In this document: in pieces, positions 1 to 7,753 of the stretch
How the letters are laid out: each line of letters opens with the position of its first letter
Numbering within the stretch: position 1 is the first letter of the stretch
NCBI GenBank assembly: GCA_938083085.1
Contig: CALLKX010000051.1
Span: 1 to 55,728, forward strand
Length of the DNA stretch: 55,728 nucleotides
Source: an uncultured bacterium
GTDB lineage: Bacteria > Planctomycetota > UBA1135 > GCA-002686595
Direction: 5' to 3'
Program-made: the position numbers and the translations under genes
The notes under the pieces: generated by a model
The model's input: only the letters and a program-made list of their open reading frames with translations
The model's database searches: none
What the model was told of the DNA's origin: nothing

Positions 1-264
1 CCTCCCTGCCCTTACCCTGGCCCTAGAGCCCCAGCCTTGGCCCATAACCAGGTCGTGCATTGCGACATCAAGCCGCACAACTTTGTGCTTTTCGGCCTGC
101 GCTGGAAGGTCATTGACCGTGAGAGCGCGCGGCAGGCGGGCGAGCCCGTCTCGATGAAGGTGCGTGCGCCTGCTCCCGAGCTACAGCCCCTCAAACCTAC
201 CACTGCGCCCTTCAGCCCACCCTTGCCCCCCCCCCGCGGCCTCCGGCCGCTTTCTCGACGTTGA
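1..264 (+). pseudogene. Truncated protein-kinase-like fragment at window edge
   Basis: The frame is open from the first base to a TGA at 262-264. It encodes a stretch resembling the catalytic loop of Ser/Thr protein kinases (VVHCDIKPHNFVLF), then WKVIDRESA where the DFG segment is expected, and APAPE where the APE motif would lie. After APE the frame turns into a proline- and arginine-rich tail and stops, so most of the C-lobe is missing. The 5' part lies outside the window. The DFG position reads IDRES, which is not a functional Mg-binding motif as seen. I read this as the remnant of a kinase gene or a frameshifted end. A chimeric join at the sequence end is another possibility. The stop is directly followed by a strong terminator. 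Confidence 0.4.
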
Positions 265-266
265 AG

Positions 267-306
267 ACCGGCGAGCTCCCGATGGGGGCTCGCCGGTTTT
301 CGATTT
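267..306 (+). terminator. Rho-independent terminator
   Basis: A perfect 10-bp stem (267-276 with 288-297) with an 11-nt loop is followed by a T-rich tract, TTTTCGATTT. It begins three bases after the stop of the kinase-like frame and separates it from the response regulator downstream. Confidence 0.8.
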
Positions 307-442
307 GAGACGGCGAGCCGCGCCCGCTGCGGCAAAACGAGGCACGCGGGAGGTATCGGGGATTGGCTCCATGGCGCCCGGCTGGCCCGGCCGATGAACG
401 CCGCGCAGGAACAGCCCGCCGCCAAGCCCATCCAATCGAGCC

Positions 443-898
443 ATGCAGAAGGTCCTCATCGCAGAGAAAGATCCCGAGACCAGGGAGCACTACGCCTCCC
501 TCGTGAAGGCCTTGGGGCACCGTCCGCTGGTCTGTGAGGACGCCATCGCGGTCCTGGACTGCGCCAGCGCTCACCCTGAGATCGACGCGATCGTGATGGA
601 CCTGGACCTCCCGGGTGCCTGGGGAGAGCAGCTGCTGGAGGTGCTCAGTGGTCTGGACCACCTGGCGCAGGCGCCGATCATCGTCGTCTCGGCGCCCCGC
701 TCGCGGACGGAGCTGATGCGCTTGCTCGTGATGGGCATGCATCAGTGGTTCGAGAAGCCGCCGGAGTCTCGCGAGTTGATGGATGCGATTCGCACCTGCC
801 TGGAGCGGAGCGCCGCGCTCGACATCTTTGATGTGGACGGGCCGCTGGGGGCGCAGACCGGAAGCGCCGAGGGCGGTTCCTGGCTAATGCACGCCTGA
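443..898 (+). CDS. Single-domain response regulator (receiver protein)
   Basis: This 151-residue protein is almost entirely one CheY-like receiver domain. Visible family residues are the acidic pocket (Glu8, Asp10), the phosphoacceptor Asp53 in VMDLDLPG, the conserved Ser83 in VVSAP and Lys105 in EKPP. The last 35 or so residues (from LDIFDVDG) form a short tail with no recognisable output domain. It therefore probably acts by protein-protein contact after phosphorylation by an unlinked histidine kinase. There is no kinase gene beside it; the nearest signalling genes are the operon at 14976-19199. The ATG at 443 is the first start in frame with the receiver fold. Confidence 0.85.
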   Translation: MQKVLIAEKDPETREHYASLVKALGHRPLVCEDAIAVLDCASAHPEIDAIVMDLDLPGAWGEQLLEVLSGLDHLAQAPIIVVSAPRSRTELMRLLVMGMHQWFEKPPESRELMDAIRTCLERSAALDIFDVDGPLGAQTGSAEGGSWLMHA

Positions 899-986
899 TC
901 TGTCGTTCACCTGCACCAGAACAGGAGACCCGGGGCGCGGCTGCGGGTCGGCGCGGTAGGGGATTAGACTCGGCGCGCTCTCAGCT

Positions 987-2168
987 GTGAGTGCACCCAT
1001 CCACATGCGCGTCCTGATCACGTCCCCTGTCTTCCCGCCCGACCTAGGCGGGCCAGCGGTCTACGTGCCGAGCATCGGGCGCTTTCTCATGGAACGAGGG
1101 CACGAGGTCCGCGTCATCGCGTTCTGCAGCGACGACCAGCCGGAGGGGTTCCCGTTCCCCGTCCAGGCGATCCCACGGGGACCCCTGCCGATCCGCTACC
1201 TGCGCGCCTTCTTCGCGGTGCTGCGCGGGGCGGCGTGGGCGGACGTTGTCTATGTACAGGAGCACCTCGCTCTTCTCCACGTCCTCGCTGCGCGCCTGCG
1301 GCGGCGTCCCGTGGTGATCCGGATCATGGTGGACGGCGCCTGGGAGATCGCCCATCGCAAGGGGTGGGCGCGGGGCGACGACATCGTCACCTTCCAGGGC
1401 CGGACCTATGGGTGGAAGGTCGGGCTGACCCGAGCGCTTCAGCGCCGCTGGTGGGGGTGGGCCTCGCGGATCATCTGCTGCTCGGAGTTCCTACGCGGCA
1501 TTCTGGTCACGGAGCACGACGTGCCCGCCGACAAGGCCGTGACGGTGCTCAACGCTTACCACGGACCGCGAGCCGCCGATGTCCCCGAGACACGCGAGGC
1601 GGCGCGGGACAACCTGGGCCTTGAGCGTGGCCGCCGCTATGCCTTGACCATCTGCCGCCTCATGGGGTGGAAGCGAGTAGACGGCATCATCCGCGCCCTG
1701 GCCCAGCTCGAGGAGGACGTGGTTCTTCTCGTGGCGGGGGACGGAGACATGCAGGAGTCGTGGGGGGCGCTGGCGCGCGACCTCGACGTTGAGGCCAGGG
1801 TGCGCTTCCTCGGCAACGTGCCGCACGATCAGATCCCGCTGCTTATCCGCGCTGCCGATGTATTTGTGCTCAACAGCGAGTACGAGGGCCTCTCCCACAC
1901 CTTGTTGGAGGTGCAGGCCATCGGCACGCCCATGATCGCCAGCGGCGTCTGCGGCAACCCCGAGGTGGTGGAGGATGGCGTCAACGGCTTGCTGGTGGAT
2001 CCAGCGGACCCCGACGGCCTCGCGGCGGCAATGGGTCGCATTCTCGGGGATCCCGCCTTGGGGGTGAGCTATGTCGAGGCGGCCCATGAGCGGGAGGGAA
2101 AGTTCGATCGAGAGCAGACCTTCGCCCGCGTCGAGGAGCTCCTCGACCGTGCCGCCAGGCGCGCCTGA
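987..2168 (+). CDS. Glycosyltransferase family 4 (GT-B fold)
   Basis: A 393-residue cytosolic or membrane-peripheral glycosyltransferase. The N-terminal Rossmann half starts with a glycine-rich donor/acceptor loop (FPPDLGGPAVYV). The C-terminal half has the GT4 signature region, with EYEGLSHTLLEVQAIGTPMI followed by VVEDGVNGLLVDPADPDGLA, where the first Glu pair binds the nucleotide sugar. The substrate cannot be told from sequence; cell-surface polysaccharide or glycolipid synthesis is usual for the family. The GTG at 987 gives the full frame, but an ATG at 1005 sits directly before RVLITSPVFPP and is equally likely as the true start. The gene stands alone, with a radical SAM gene about 200 bases downstream on the same strand. 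Confidence 0.88.
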   Translation: MSAPIHMRVLITSPVFPPDLGGPAVYVPSIGRFLMERGHEVRVIAFCSDDQPEGFPFPVQAIPRGPLPIRYLRAFFAVLRGAAWADVVYVQEHLALLHVLAARLRRRPVVIRIMVDGAWEIAHRKGWARGDDIVTFQGRTYGWKVGLTRALQRRWWGWASRIICCSEFLRGILVTEHDVPADKAVTVLNAYHGPRAADVPETREAARDNLGLERGRRYALTICRLMGWKRVDGIIRALAQLEEDVVLLVAGDGDMQESWGALARDLDVEARVRFLGNVPHDQIPLLIRAADVFVLNSEYEGLSHTLLEVQAIGTPMIASGVCGNPEVVEDGVNGLLVDPADPDGLAAAMGRILGDPALGVSYVEAAHEREGKFDREQTFARVEELLDRAARRA

Positions 2169-2379
2169 TCGCCCAGCGGCTCCGATGCCGTCTCATTTGT
2201 AGAGCGCTGGCGCCGTCCAGGGATGATCGAGCGGTTCCTGGTTTTCTGTACCGCAGGCCCCGGGTGCCCAGATGCCGATAACATTGGGAGTTGCCCCTGA
2301 CGCGCCGCGCTGTAGCCGGACGCCATCCTGGGGGATACTGAGTCCCAAGTGGCCCCCGGCCGCCCCACGCCTCGCACCC

Positions 2380-3996
2380 ATGACGCTCACCGACATCGGC
2401 CCCGAAACGGCCACGGCGATCACCTCCCGGAGTCCGGTCAGATCGATGAAGACCCTCTTCATCAACGACTACCTCCCCCAGGAGATGCTCGGGCTCATGT
2501 GGCTCAGCCGCTCCATCAAGGACGCCGGCCACCAGGCCCAGGCGCTCTTCTTGCCGGACACCGACTGGATCCAGAAGACGAAGGACTACGCGCCCGACGT
2601 GGTGTGCTTCTCGGTGACCACCGGGATGCACCTGTACTTCCTCGATCTGGCCAAGCGCATCCGCACGGAGCTGCCGGACGCCTTCATCCTGTTCGGCGGC
2701 CCGCACCCCACCTTCAGCCCCGAAATCATTGAGCTGAATGAACACGTGGACGCGATCTGCCGTGGCGAGGGGGAGCTCTCGACCGTTGAGCTGCTCGACA
2801 AGCTCGCCGCAGGCGAGGACTATCAGTTCGTTCAGAACATGTGGTTCCGCGACCGCGAGACCGGCGAGATCCAGAAGAACTCCCAGCGCCCGCCGGTGCA
2901 GGACCTCGACTCCCTGGGCTTCCCCGACCGCTCCATCGTCTACGACGCGGGTTCCCTCTATCGGGAGAGCGACCGCAAGGTCTTCGTGACCCAGCGCGGC
3001 TGCCCGATGAACTGCTCCTTCTGCTTCCACCACGCGCTGAAGAAGAAGGTCGTCGGGACCACCAACGCGAAGTACGTGCGCAAGCGGACCGTGGACCACG
3101 TGATCGCCGAGATCAAGGACGTCCGCGACAAGTACAACCTGAAGTTCGTCCACTTCCTCGACGACATCTTCAACCTCTCCGGCAAGTGGCTGGACGAGTT
3201 CTGCGAGAAGTACCCCAAGGAGGTGGGCCTGCCCTTCGACGTCATCTTGATGGCGAACATGACGCGGGAGCACCACATCGAGAAGCTCAAGAAGGCCGGC
3301 TGCGTCTACGCGCGGATCGCCTTCGAATCGGCCAACGACTACATCCGTAACGCCGTCTTCCGCAAGAACACCACCCTGCAGCAGCTCGAGGACTCGGCCC
3401 GCTGGATCAAGGAGCACGGCATCCGCCTTGGCTCCCTGAACATGCTGGGCGGTCCCGGCGCCTCCCTGGACGACGAGCTCGAGACGGTCGAGCTGAACAT
3501 CCGCTGCAAGGTGGACCACCCGCTGGTCTCGATCATGCAGCCGTACCCCATGTTCGACATCGAGGAGATGACCGAGGACATGGGCTACGCGGTGGCGGCC
3601 TACGACGACTTCCCCGTGAAGTTCAACCGGACCTCGTCCATCGAGTTCGAGAACAAGCGGCAGGTCGAGAACCTGCACAAGCTCTTCCCGATCGTCATCC
3701 GCAACCCGTGGATGATGCGCTTCATCAAGCCGATGATCCGTCAGATCTGGCTGAGCCGCGTCTACCTCGTCATGTACATGCTCCACTCCGAGTGGATGGT
3801 GTCGGAGCAGGCCAAGCTCTACGCCAAGGCCCAGGGTCTACGCGGTCCGCGCTACTGGACGACCGTCGACTTCGTGCGCCGCGTCTCGGTCAAGGGCTTC
3901 ATCCGGACGTGGGAGAACATGTTCGGCAAGGTGGCGCAGCGCGTGGCGTTGAAGCTCCAGATGGGGGACGAGCGAGTCGTCGCCCACATGGACTGA
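2380..3996 (+). CDS. B12-binding-domain radical SAM protein
   Basis: A radical SAM enzyme of the cobalamin-binding subclass (538 residues from this start). Residues 24-170 resemble the B12-binding Rossmann domain (ILFGGPHPTFSPE; ICRGEGE typical of BchE/P-methylase-type proteins). The iron-sulfur motif C208-x3-C212-x2-C215 (RGCPMNCSFC) starts the radical SAM barrel. The downstream FLDDIF and FESAND segments fit the family. The C-terminal 120 residues are hydrophobic and basic and may be membrane-associated. The substrate is unknown; relatives methylate or rearrange unreactive carbons. An in-frame ATG at 2272 gives an extra low-complexity N-terminus that I reject. An ATG at 2446 (MKTLFINDY) is the best domain-based alternative start. 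Confidence 0.88.
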   Translation: MTLTDIGPETATAITSRSPVRSMKTLFINDYLPQEMLGLMWLSRSIKDAGHQAQALFLPDTDWIQKTKDYAPDVVCFSVTTGMHLYFLDLAKRIRTELPDAFILFGGPHPTFSPEIIELNEHVDAICRGEGELSTVELLDKLAAGEDYQFVQNMWFRDRETGEIQKNSQRPPVQDLDSLGFPDRSIVYDAGSLYRESDRKVFVTQRGCPMNCSFCFHHALKKKVVGTTNAKYVRKRTVDHVIAEIKDVRDKYNLKFVHFLDDIFNLSGKWLDEFCEKYPKEVGLPFDVILMANMTREHHIEKLKKAGCVYARIAFESANDYIRNAVFRKNTTLQQLEDSARWIKEHGIRLGSLNMLGGPGASLDDELETVELNIRCKVDHPLVSIMQPYPMFDIEEMTEDMGYAVAAYDDFPVKFNRTSSIEFENKRQVENLHKLFPIVIRNPWMMRFIKPMIRQIWLSRVYLVMYMLHSEWMVSEQAKLYAKAQGLRGPRYWTTVDFVRRVSVKGFIRTWENMFGKVAQRVALKLQMGDERVVAHMD

Positions 3997-4054
3997 ACCT
4001 GGGCGGGGGCGGCCGGCCTTCGACGGCAGCGCCGCCAGCGAGTACGCTCGCTCC

Positions 4055-5374
4055 ATGCTCACGATCACCCTCCTCGTGGCCGCGCTCCAGCAAGGGGCGC
4101 CGGTCGATTCGCCTCGAGCTCAGGTGACCGAAGGGGCCGCCGCCGCTTCTCCGGAGGCGCCCGAGTTGCGCCGCATCGATCTCGCGGAGTGGCGGGTTCA
4201 CCTGCTTCCTGGCGAGGTGGACATGCGCTTCGCGCGGATCCCCTGGGAGCCGACCTTCCTGGACGGGGTCCGCCGCGCGAGTGAGCAGGAGCGGCCGCTG
4301 CTGCTCTGGCTGATGAACGGGCACCCGCTCGGGTGCACGTGAGGCAACGGGCTGGCGGACCGGAGGTCCGTCTTCACCGAGGAGGTCGTCCAGCGGGCGG
4401 CGAGCTTCACCTGCGCCGCAGACGAGGTCTGGCGCCTGCAGCGGGGATCCGAGGAGGACTGCGTCCTGTTTCAGCGCTGGAGCAACGGCGGGAAGCGCAT
4501 TACTGACGGCGGGACCCGGCAGGGCTTCTGGGTCTTCGCGCCCGGGGGCAAGGTGCTGGGGCGCATCAACTCCCGCTCACCGGAGCGGGTCGGCGCCATG
4601 CTCGATACGGCGCTGAAGCGCTGGGGGGAGCTGTCGAAGGACGAGCGGCTGTTGGACCCCGAGGCGGATCAGCCTCCGGCGCACCGATGGGAAGACGGCT
4701 TCCCCGAGGGCGGGCTGGCGGTCTCCCGTATCTCGCGCGACCTCTCGCCGGAGGGGCTGGAGGCGAGCCCCTCCAACAGGTGGAACCGGGACACCCTTTG
4801 GTGCTCCAAGGAGGAGATCGCGGCGATGCTGCCGGAGGTGGCGGAGGTGGGCACGGAGCTCCAGCTCCAGCTGCTGGCCGACCGCCTCGCGCAGCTGGCC
4901 CTCGTGGACGACGCCCGGGGGCAGACGCTCCCCTTCGCCCCGGCCGAAGTCGCGCTCGCGCGGCTGGTAGGGCGAGTGGTGGAGGTGAACGGCGCCAAGG
5001 TGACCGTGGAGCTCTCCGGGAGCACGCGGGCGCGGGCGGCGGAGACGTGGCTCCTCGGAGACGACAACTGGACGCCCCGGCGGCGAACTCCGCACGGGAT
5101 CGAGTGTGAGCTCCTCGGGACGGCGACCCTCGACCTTGCGGCCCGCTCGTTCGACTCGCTGGACCTCGTGGCCTTGGGGACGCGCTGGGGGCGCACCACC
5201 TTCAACGGCCGCGGCAAGGACCTGGGGCCGAGCCTGGTGGGCTTCCACCTGACCCTCACGACCGATCGCCTCGCGCCCACCTTCGCGTCTCTCTATGGGG
5301 TGGACTGGATCCCGCGGCCGGAGGTCCCCACCTGGCGGGACTCACCGGCGGAGTCGAGATTGGAGCGGCGCTAG
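4055..5374 (+). CDS. Candidate selenoprotein, UGA read as Sec96; thioredoxin-like hypothetical
   Basis: One reading frame runs from ATG 4055 to TAG 5372-5374, interrupted only by a TGA at 4340-4342. The sequence before it ends NGHPLGCT and the sequence after it begins GNGLADRRSVFTEE. There is no frame change, and codon use looks the same on both sides. Read as selenocysteine, the product is 439 residues with a Cys94-Thr95-Sec96 redox motif after a hydrophobic strand (PLLLWLMNGH). This is where thioredoxin-fold proteins carry their active site. A later TRQGFWVFAPGGKVL segment fits a thioredoxin-like strand-turn. A SECIS-like hairpin follows the UGA. The N-terminus (MLTITLLVAA) could be a weak export signal. 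A perfect 6-bp hairpin (4037-4052) ends two bases before the ATG. No sel genes are in the window. Alternatives are a nonsense pseudogene or a sequencing error. Confidence 0.72.
4340..4372 (+). promoter_or_regulatory. UGA Sec codon plus bacterial SECIS-like hairpin
   Basis: Directly 3' of the in-frame UGA (4340-4342) the message can form an 8-bp stem, 4354-4361 with 4365-4372. It has one G-U pair and a GGA loop at 4362-4364. The loop begins 19 nt after the UGA and starts with GG. Known bacterial SECIS elements lie inside the coding region just after the UGA and carry G in the first loop positions, where SelB binds. Both spacing and loop therefore agree with the general bSECIS description. Coding continues through the hairpin. 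That this hairpin recruits SelB is inference. Confidence 0.65.
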
Positions 5375-5413
5375 CCGGGTCGAACCTGGCGTCTGTCGCC
5401 TATTCTCCGTGCC

Positions 5414-6544
5414 ATGGCTCGCTTCATTTCCCTCGTCCTGGTCCTGATCGCCATCTCCATCGCCAGCTTCGCCCTCTGGATGAGGGCGGGGGATGACGTG
5501 GCCGACCTCTCGGAGGCGGAGATCGAGGCGGCCCGCGCCAGCGGCAGCGGCGCCCGGGCCATCGAGCTGGAAGCGGGCGATGAGTCCGCGCCCCTCCCCA
5601 CGCTCGCCGCGCTCCGGGAGATGGTGGACCGGGCAGCGGTGGACGGAGTGCTCACCCAGATTGAGGAGAGCCTGGCCAGCGCGACGGGGGAGGAGCGGGG
5701 TCTGCTCACGGTCTTGCTCGCCGAGTGCAACCGATTGAAGGGCGACCTCGACCGGGCCTTCGAGCTCGCGGAGGCGGGCGTGGAGCTCCTCCCAGGCAAC
5801 AGTCAGGCCCACTTCATCCTGGCCGAGACGATCATGGCACGGGTCGTTCGCGAGGCCGAGACAGGTGGCCTGTCCGCGATGGTGGGCGCCCTCGATGACG
5901 TGAAGCGATACCAGTCGGAGCTGGCGGCAGCGGTCGCGCTCGACCCGGCCAACGTGGACGCGCGCGTGCGGCAGATCATCGTCTACGCCTTCGGGCCCTG
6001 GCCCATCGGGAACAAGAAGAAGGCCCGAGGGCTGATCGAGGAGCTCGGAGAGTTCGACGCCTTCCGCCGCGACTTCTGGAAGGTCCAGCTGCTGGTCGGG
6101 GACGACGACCGGATCGACGAGGCACTCGCGGGCTTCCGAGCGCTGCAGGTGGACCAGCCGGATGATCCGGACGTGATCTACAACGTGGGCGAACTGCTGG
6201 CGAAGAAGGACGACCACGAGGCCGCCGCGGCCGAGTTTGACCGCCTCGTGGAGCAGCCCAGGAACCAGCGCTCCTTCCAGGCGATGTACCAGGCGTCCAA
6301 GGCGCGCTCAAGCGGGGGCTTTGAGCTCGAGCGAGCGCTCGCAGACCTTGATGAGTACGAGGTGGCGCGTCCGCTGGGGGACCTGATGCCAAGCCTCGCG
6401 CGGGTCGCCTATCACAGGGGCAACGTGCTCGCGAAGCTGGATCGAGAGGGGGAGGCTCGGGCGGCGTACGAGCGCTCGCTGGAGCTCGACCCTGACCGTG
6501 AGCGGGTGAAGCAGGCGCTGGAGGCGCTCGGGTCCAGTGACTGA
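5414..6544 (+). CDS. Membrane-anchored TPR protein
   Basis: A 376-residue protein with one N-terminal transmembrane segment or uncleaved signal (residues 4-23, FISLVLVLIAISIASFALWM). It is followed by an acidic linker and several tetratricopeptide-like helix pairs. The clearest repeats are around ECNRLKGDLDRAFELAEAG, near DVIYNVGELLAKKDDHEAAA, and in the last 45 residues (GNVLAKLDREGEARAAYERS then LELDP). The solenoid would lie on the outer face of the cytoplasmic membrane as a scaffold. No catalytic motif is seen. Its end overlaps the next gene by 8 bases, so the two are probably co-transcribed and translationally coupled. Specific partners are unknown. Confidence 0.75.
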   Translation: MARFISLVLVLIAISIASFALWMRAGDDVADLSEAEIEAARASGSGARAIELEAGDESAPLPTLAALREMVDRAAVDGVLTQIEESLASATGEERGLLTVLLAECNRLKGDLDRAFELAEAGVELLPGNSQAHFILAETIMARVVREAETGGLSAMVGALDDVKRYQSELAAAVALDPANVDARVRQIIVYAFGPWPIGNKKKARGLIEELGEFDAFRRDFWKVQLLVGDDDRIDEALAGFRALQVDQPDDPDVIYNVGELLAKKDDHEAAAAEFDRLVEQPRNQRSFQAMYQASKARSSGGFELERALADLDEYEVARPLGDLMPSLARVAYHRGNVLAKLDREGEARAAYERSLELDPDRERVKQALEALGSSD

Positions 6545-7541
6545 GTCGACGGCTTCAGCGACGGCCTCCGCACCGGTCGCCATCGGGATCGACGGGGGCG
6601 GCACCAGCACCCGGGTGCTGCTCGTGGATGGCGAGGGGCGACGCCTCGGTGAGGGGCAGAGCGCGAGCGGCAACCTGCACGACGTCGGGGCATCACGGCT
6701 GGCGGCGCACGTCTTGGAGGCGTGGCGCGGCGCGTGGGCCGCCGCCGGGCTCGAGCCGCGGCCTGCCGACTCGGTGTTCTGCGCCATGGCGAGCGTCGGC
6801 ACCCCCCGAAACCGGGAGGCGGTTCGCGACCTCGTGACGAGGGTCGGCGTCGGCGTACCGGGCGCGGTGGAGGTGGACATCGACCTGGTGGGTGCGCTCG
6901 CTGGCGGGCTGGGCGGCGGCGACGGGATCGTGCTGATCGCGGGGACGGGGAGCTCCTGCTTCGGGCGAGACGGATCGGGGAGCACGTTTCAATCGGGTGG
7001 CTGGGGGAGCCTCCTGGATGACGTGGGGAGCGCGACCTGGCTGGGGACGGGCGCCATGGTCGCGGCGATCCGCGCCTTCGACGGGCGCGGGCCCCAGACC
7101 TCGCTCGAGGGCCGGGTCATGGAGACCCTCGGCCTCGAGCACATGCGCGAGCTGCTGCCGGCCATCGATGGCGGGGCTGAAGTCCGCTCCCGCCGCGCCG
7201 CGCTGGCGCGCCTGGTGACGGAGGAGGCTCAGGCCGGAGATGCGGAGGCTCGTCGGCTCCTCGAGGAGGGGGCGGATGCCCTCGCGGAGTGCGCCAAGGC
7301 GGTCTTCGGGCGCCTCGACTTCGGTGACGGGCCCGTGGAGGTGGCGCTCACGGGGGGGCTGGGGCAGAACGTTCCCGCCTACCGTGACATGGTCCACCGG
7401 GCCGTGGAGGGCCAGATCCCCGGGGCTCGTTGTGTCGAGGCGCGGGCCACCAACCTCGTTGGCGCGGCGCTCTTGGCCCTCGAGGGCTTGCCCGGGACGG
7501 CCGCGCCAGGAGCTTATGCGCGGCTCCTCGGGATCGGCTGA
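6537..7541 (+). CDS. BadF/BadG/BcrA-type ATPase, N-acetylglucosamine kinase-like
   Basis: This 334-residue protein belongs to the ASKHA (actin/sugar kinase/Hsp70) superfamily. The phosphate-1 loop is IGIDGGGTSTRVLLVD near residues 16-31. A second glycine-rich segment (LIAGTGSSCFGRD) follows at about 130, with a SGGWGSLLDDVGSATWLG stretch. The C-terminal adenosine loop is ALTGGLGQN. This layout is that of N-acetylglucosamine or glucosamine kinases annotated as BadF/BadG/BcrA ATPases, which phosphorylate amino sugars released during cell-wall turnover. Sugar specificity is inferred, not proven. The start is GTG 6537, overlapping the upstream TPR gene by 8 bases. No alternative ATG lies before the phosphate loop. 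Confidence 0.85.
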   Translation: MTESTASATASAPVAIGIDGGGTSTRVLLVDGEGRRLGEGQSASGNLHDVGASRLAAHVLEAWRGAWAAAGLEPRPADSVFCAMASVGTPRNREAVRDLVTRVGVGVPGAVEVDIDLVGALAGGLGGGDGIVLIAGTGSSCFGRDGSGSTFQSGGWGSLLDDVGSATWLGTGAMVAAIRAFDGRGPQTSLEGRVMETLGLEHMRELLPAIDGGAEVRSRRAALARLVTEEAQAGDAEARRLLEEGADALAECAKAVFGRLDFGDGPVEVALTGGLGQNVPAYRDMVHRAVEGQIPGARCVEARATNLVGAALLALEGLPGTAAPGAYARLLGIG

Positions 7542-7753
7542 TCCGTACTGGGCCGGGTCCCTGCGTCAGATCGGCCTCCTGGCCCCCGAGAGGGGTGATC
7601 CGGGCTATCCTGTCGCGACTGCGTCCAGCTCTGTTCCGGTCCCGTGACACTCCCGCCGCGCGAGGGGCCTCACGCGACCCCCAGGCTCGGCGATGCGGGG
7701 ATGGCACAGCGCTTGCCTATGGCGGGCGGCAGCGTCGTCCCTGTCACCCTCCC

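Noticed and set aside
1981..3786. Long minus-strand open frame (601 codons)
   Set aside because: It lies opposite the radical SAM gene, which has clear motifs. The frame is rich in Asp, His and Val as expected of an antisense shadow in GC-rich DNA.
4055..4342. Separate 95-residue protein ending at the UGA
   Set aside because: The same frame continues without a shift, the motif at the UGA suits Sec and a SECIS-like hairpin follows. I keep a nonsense pseudogene as the alternative.
7430..7753. Longer N-terminus for the phosphatase-cytochrome gene
   Set aside because: It adds arginine-rich sequence overlapping the upstream gene and would hide the lipoprotein signal at 7754.
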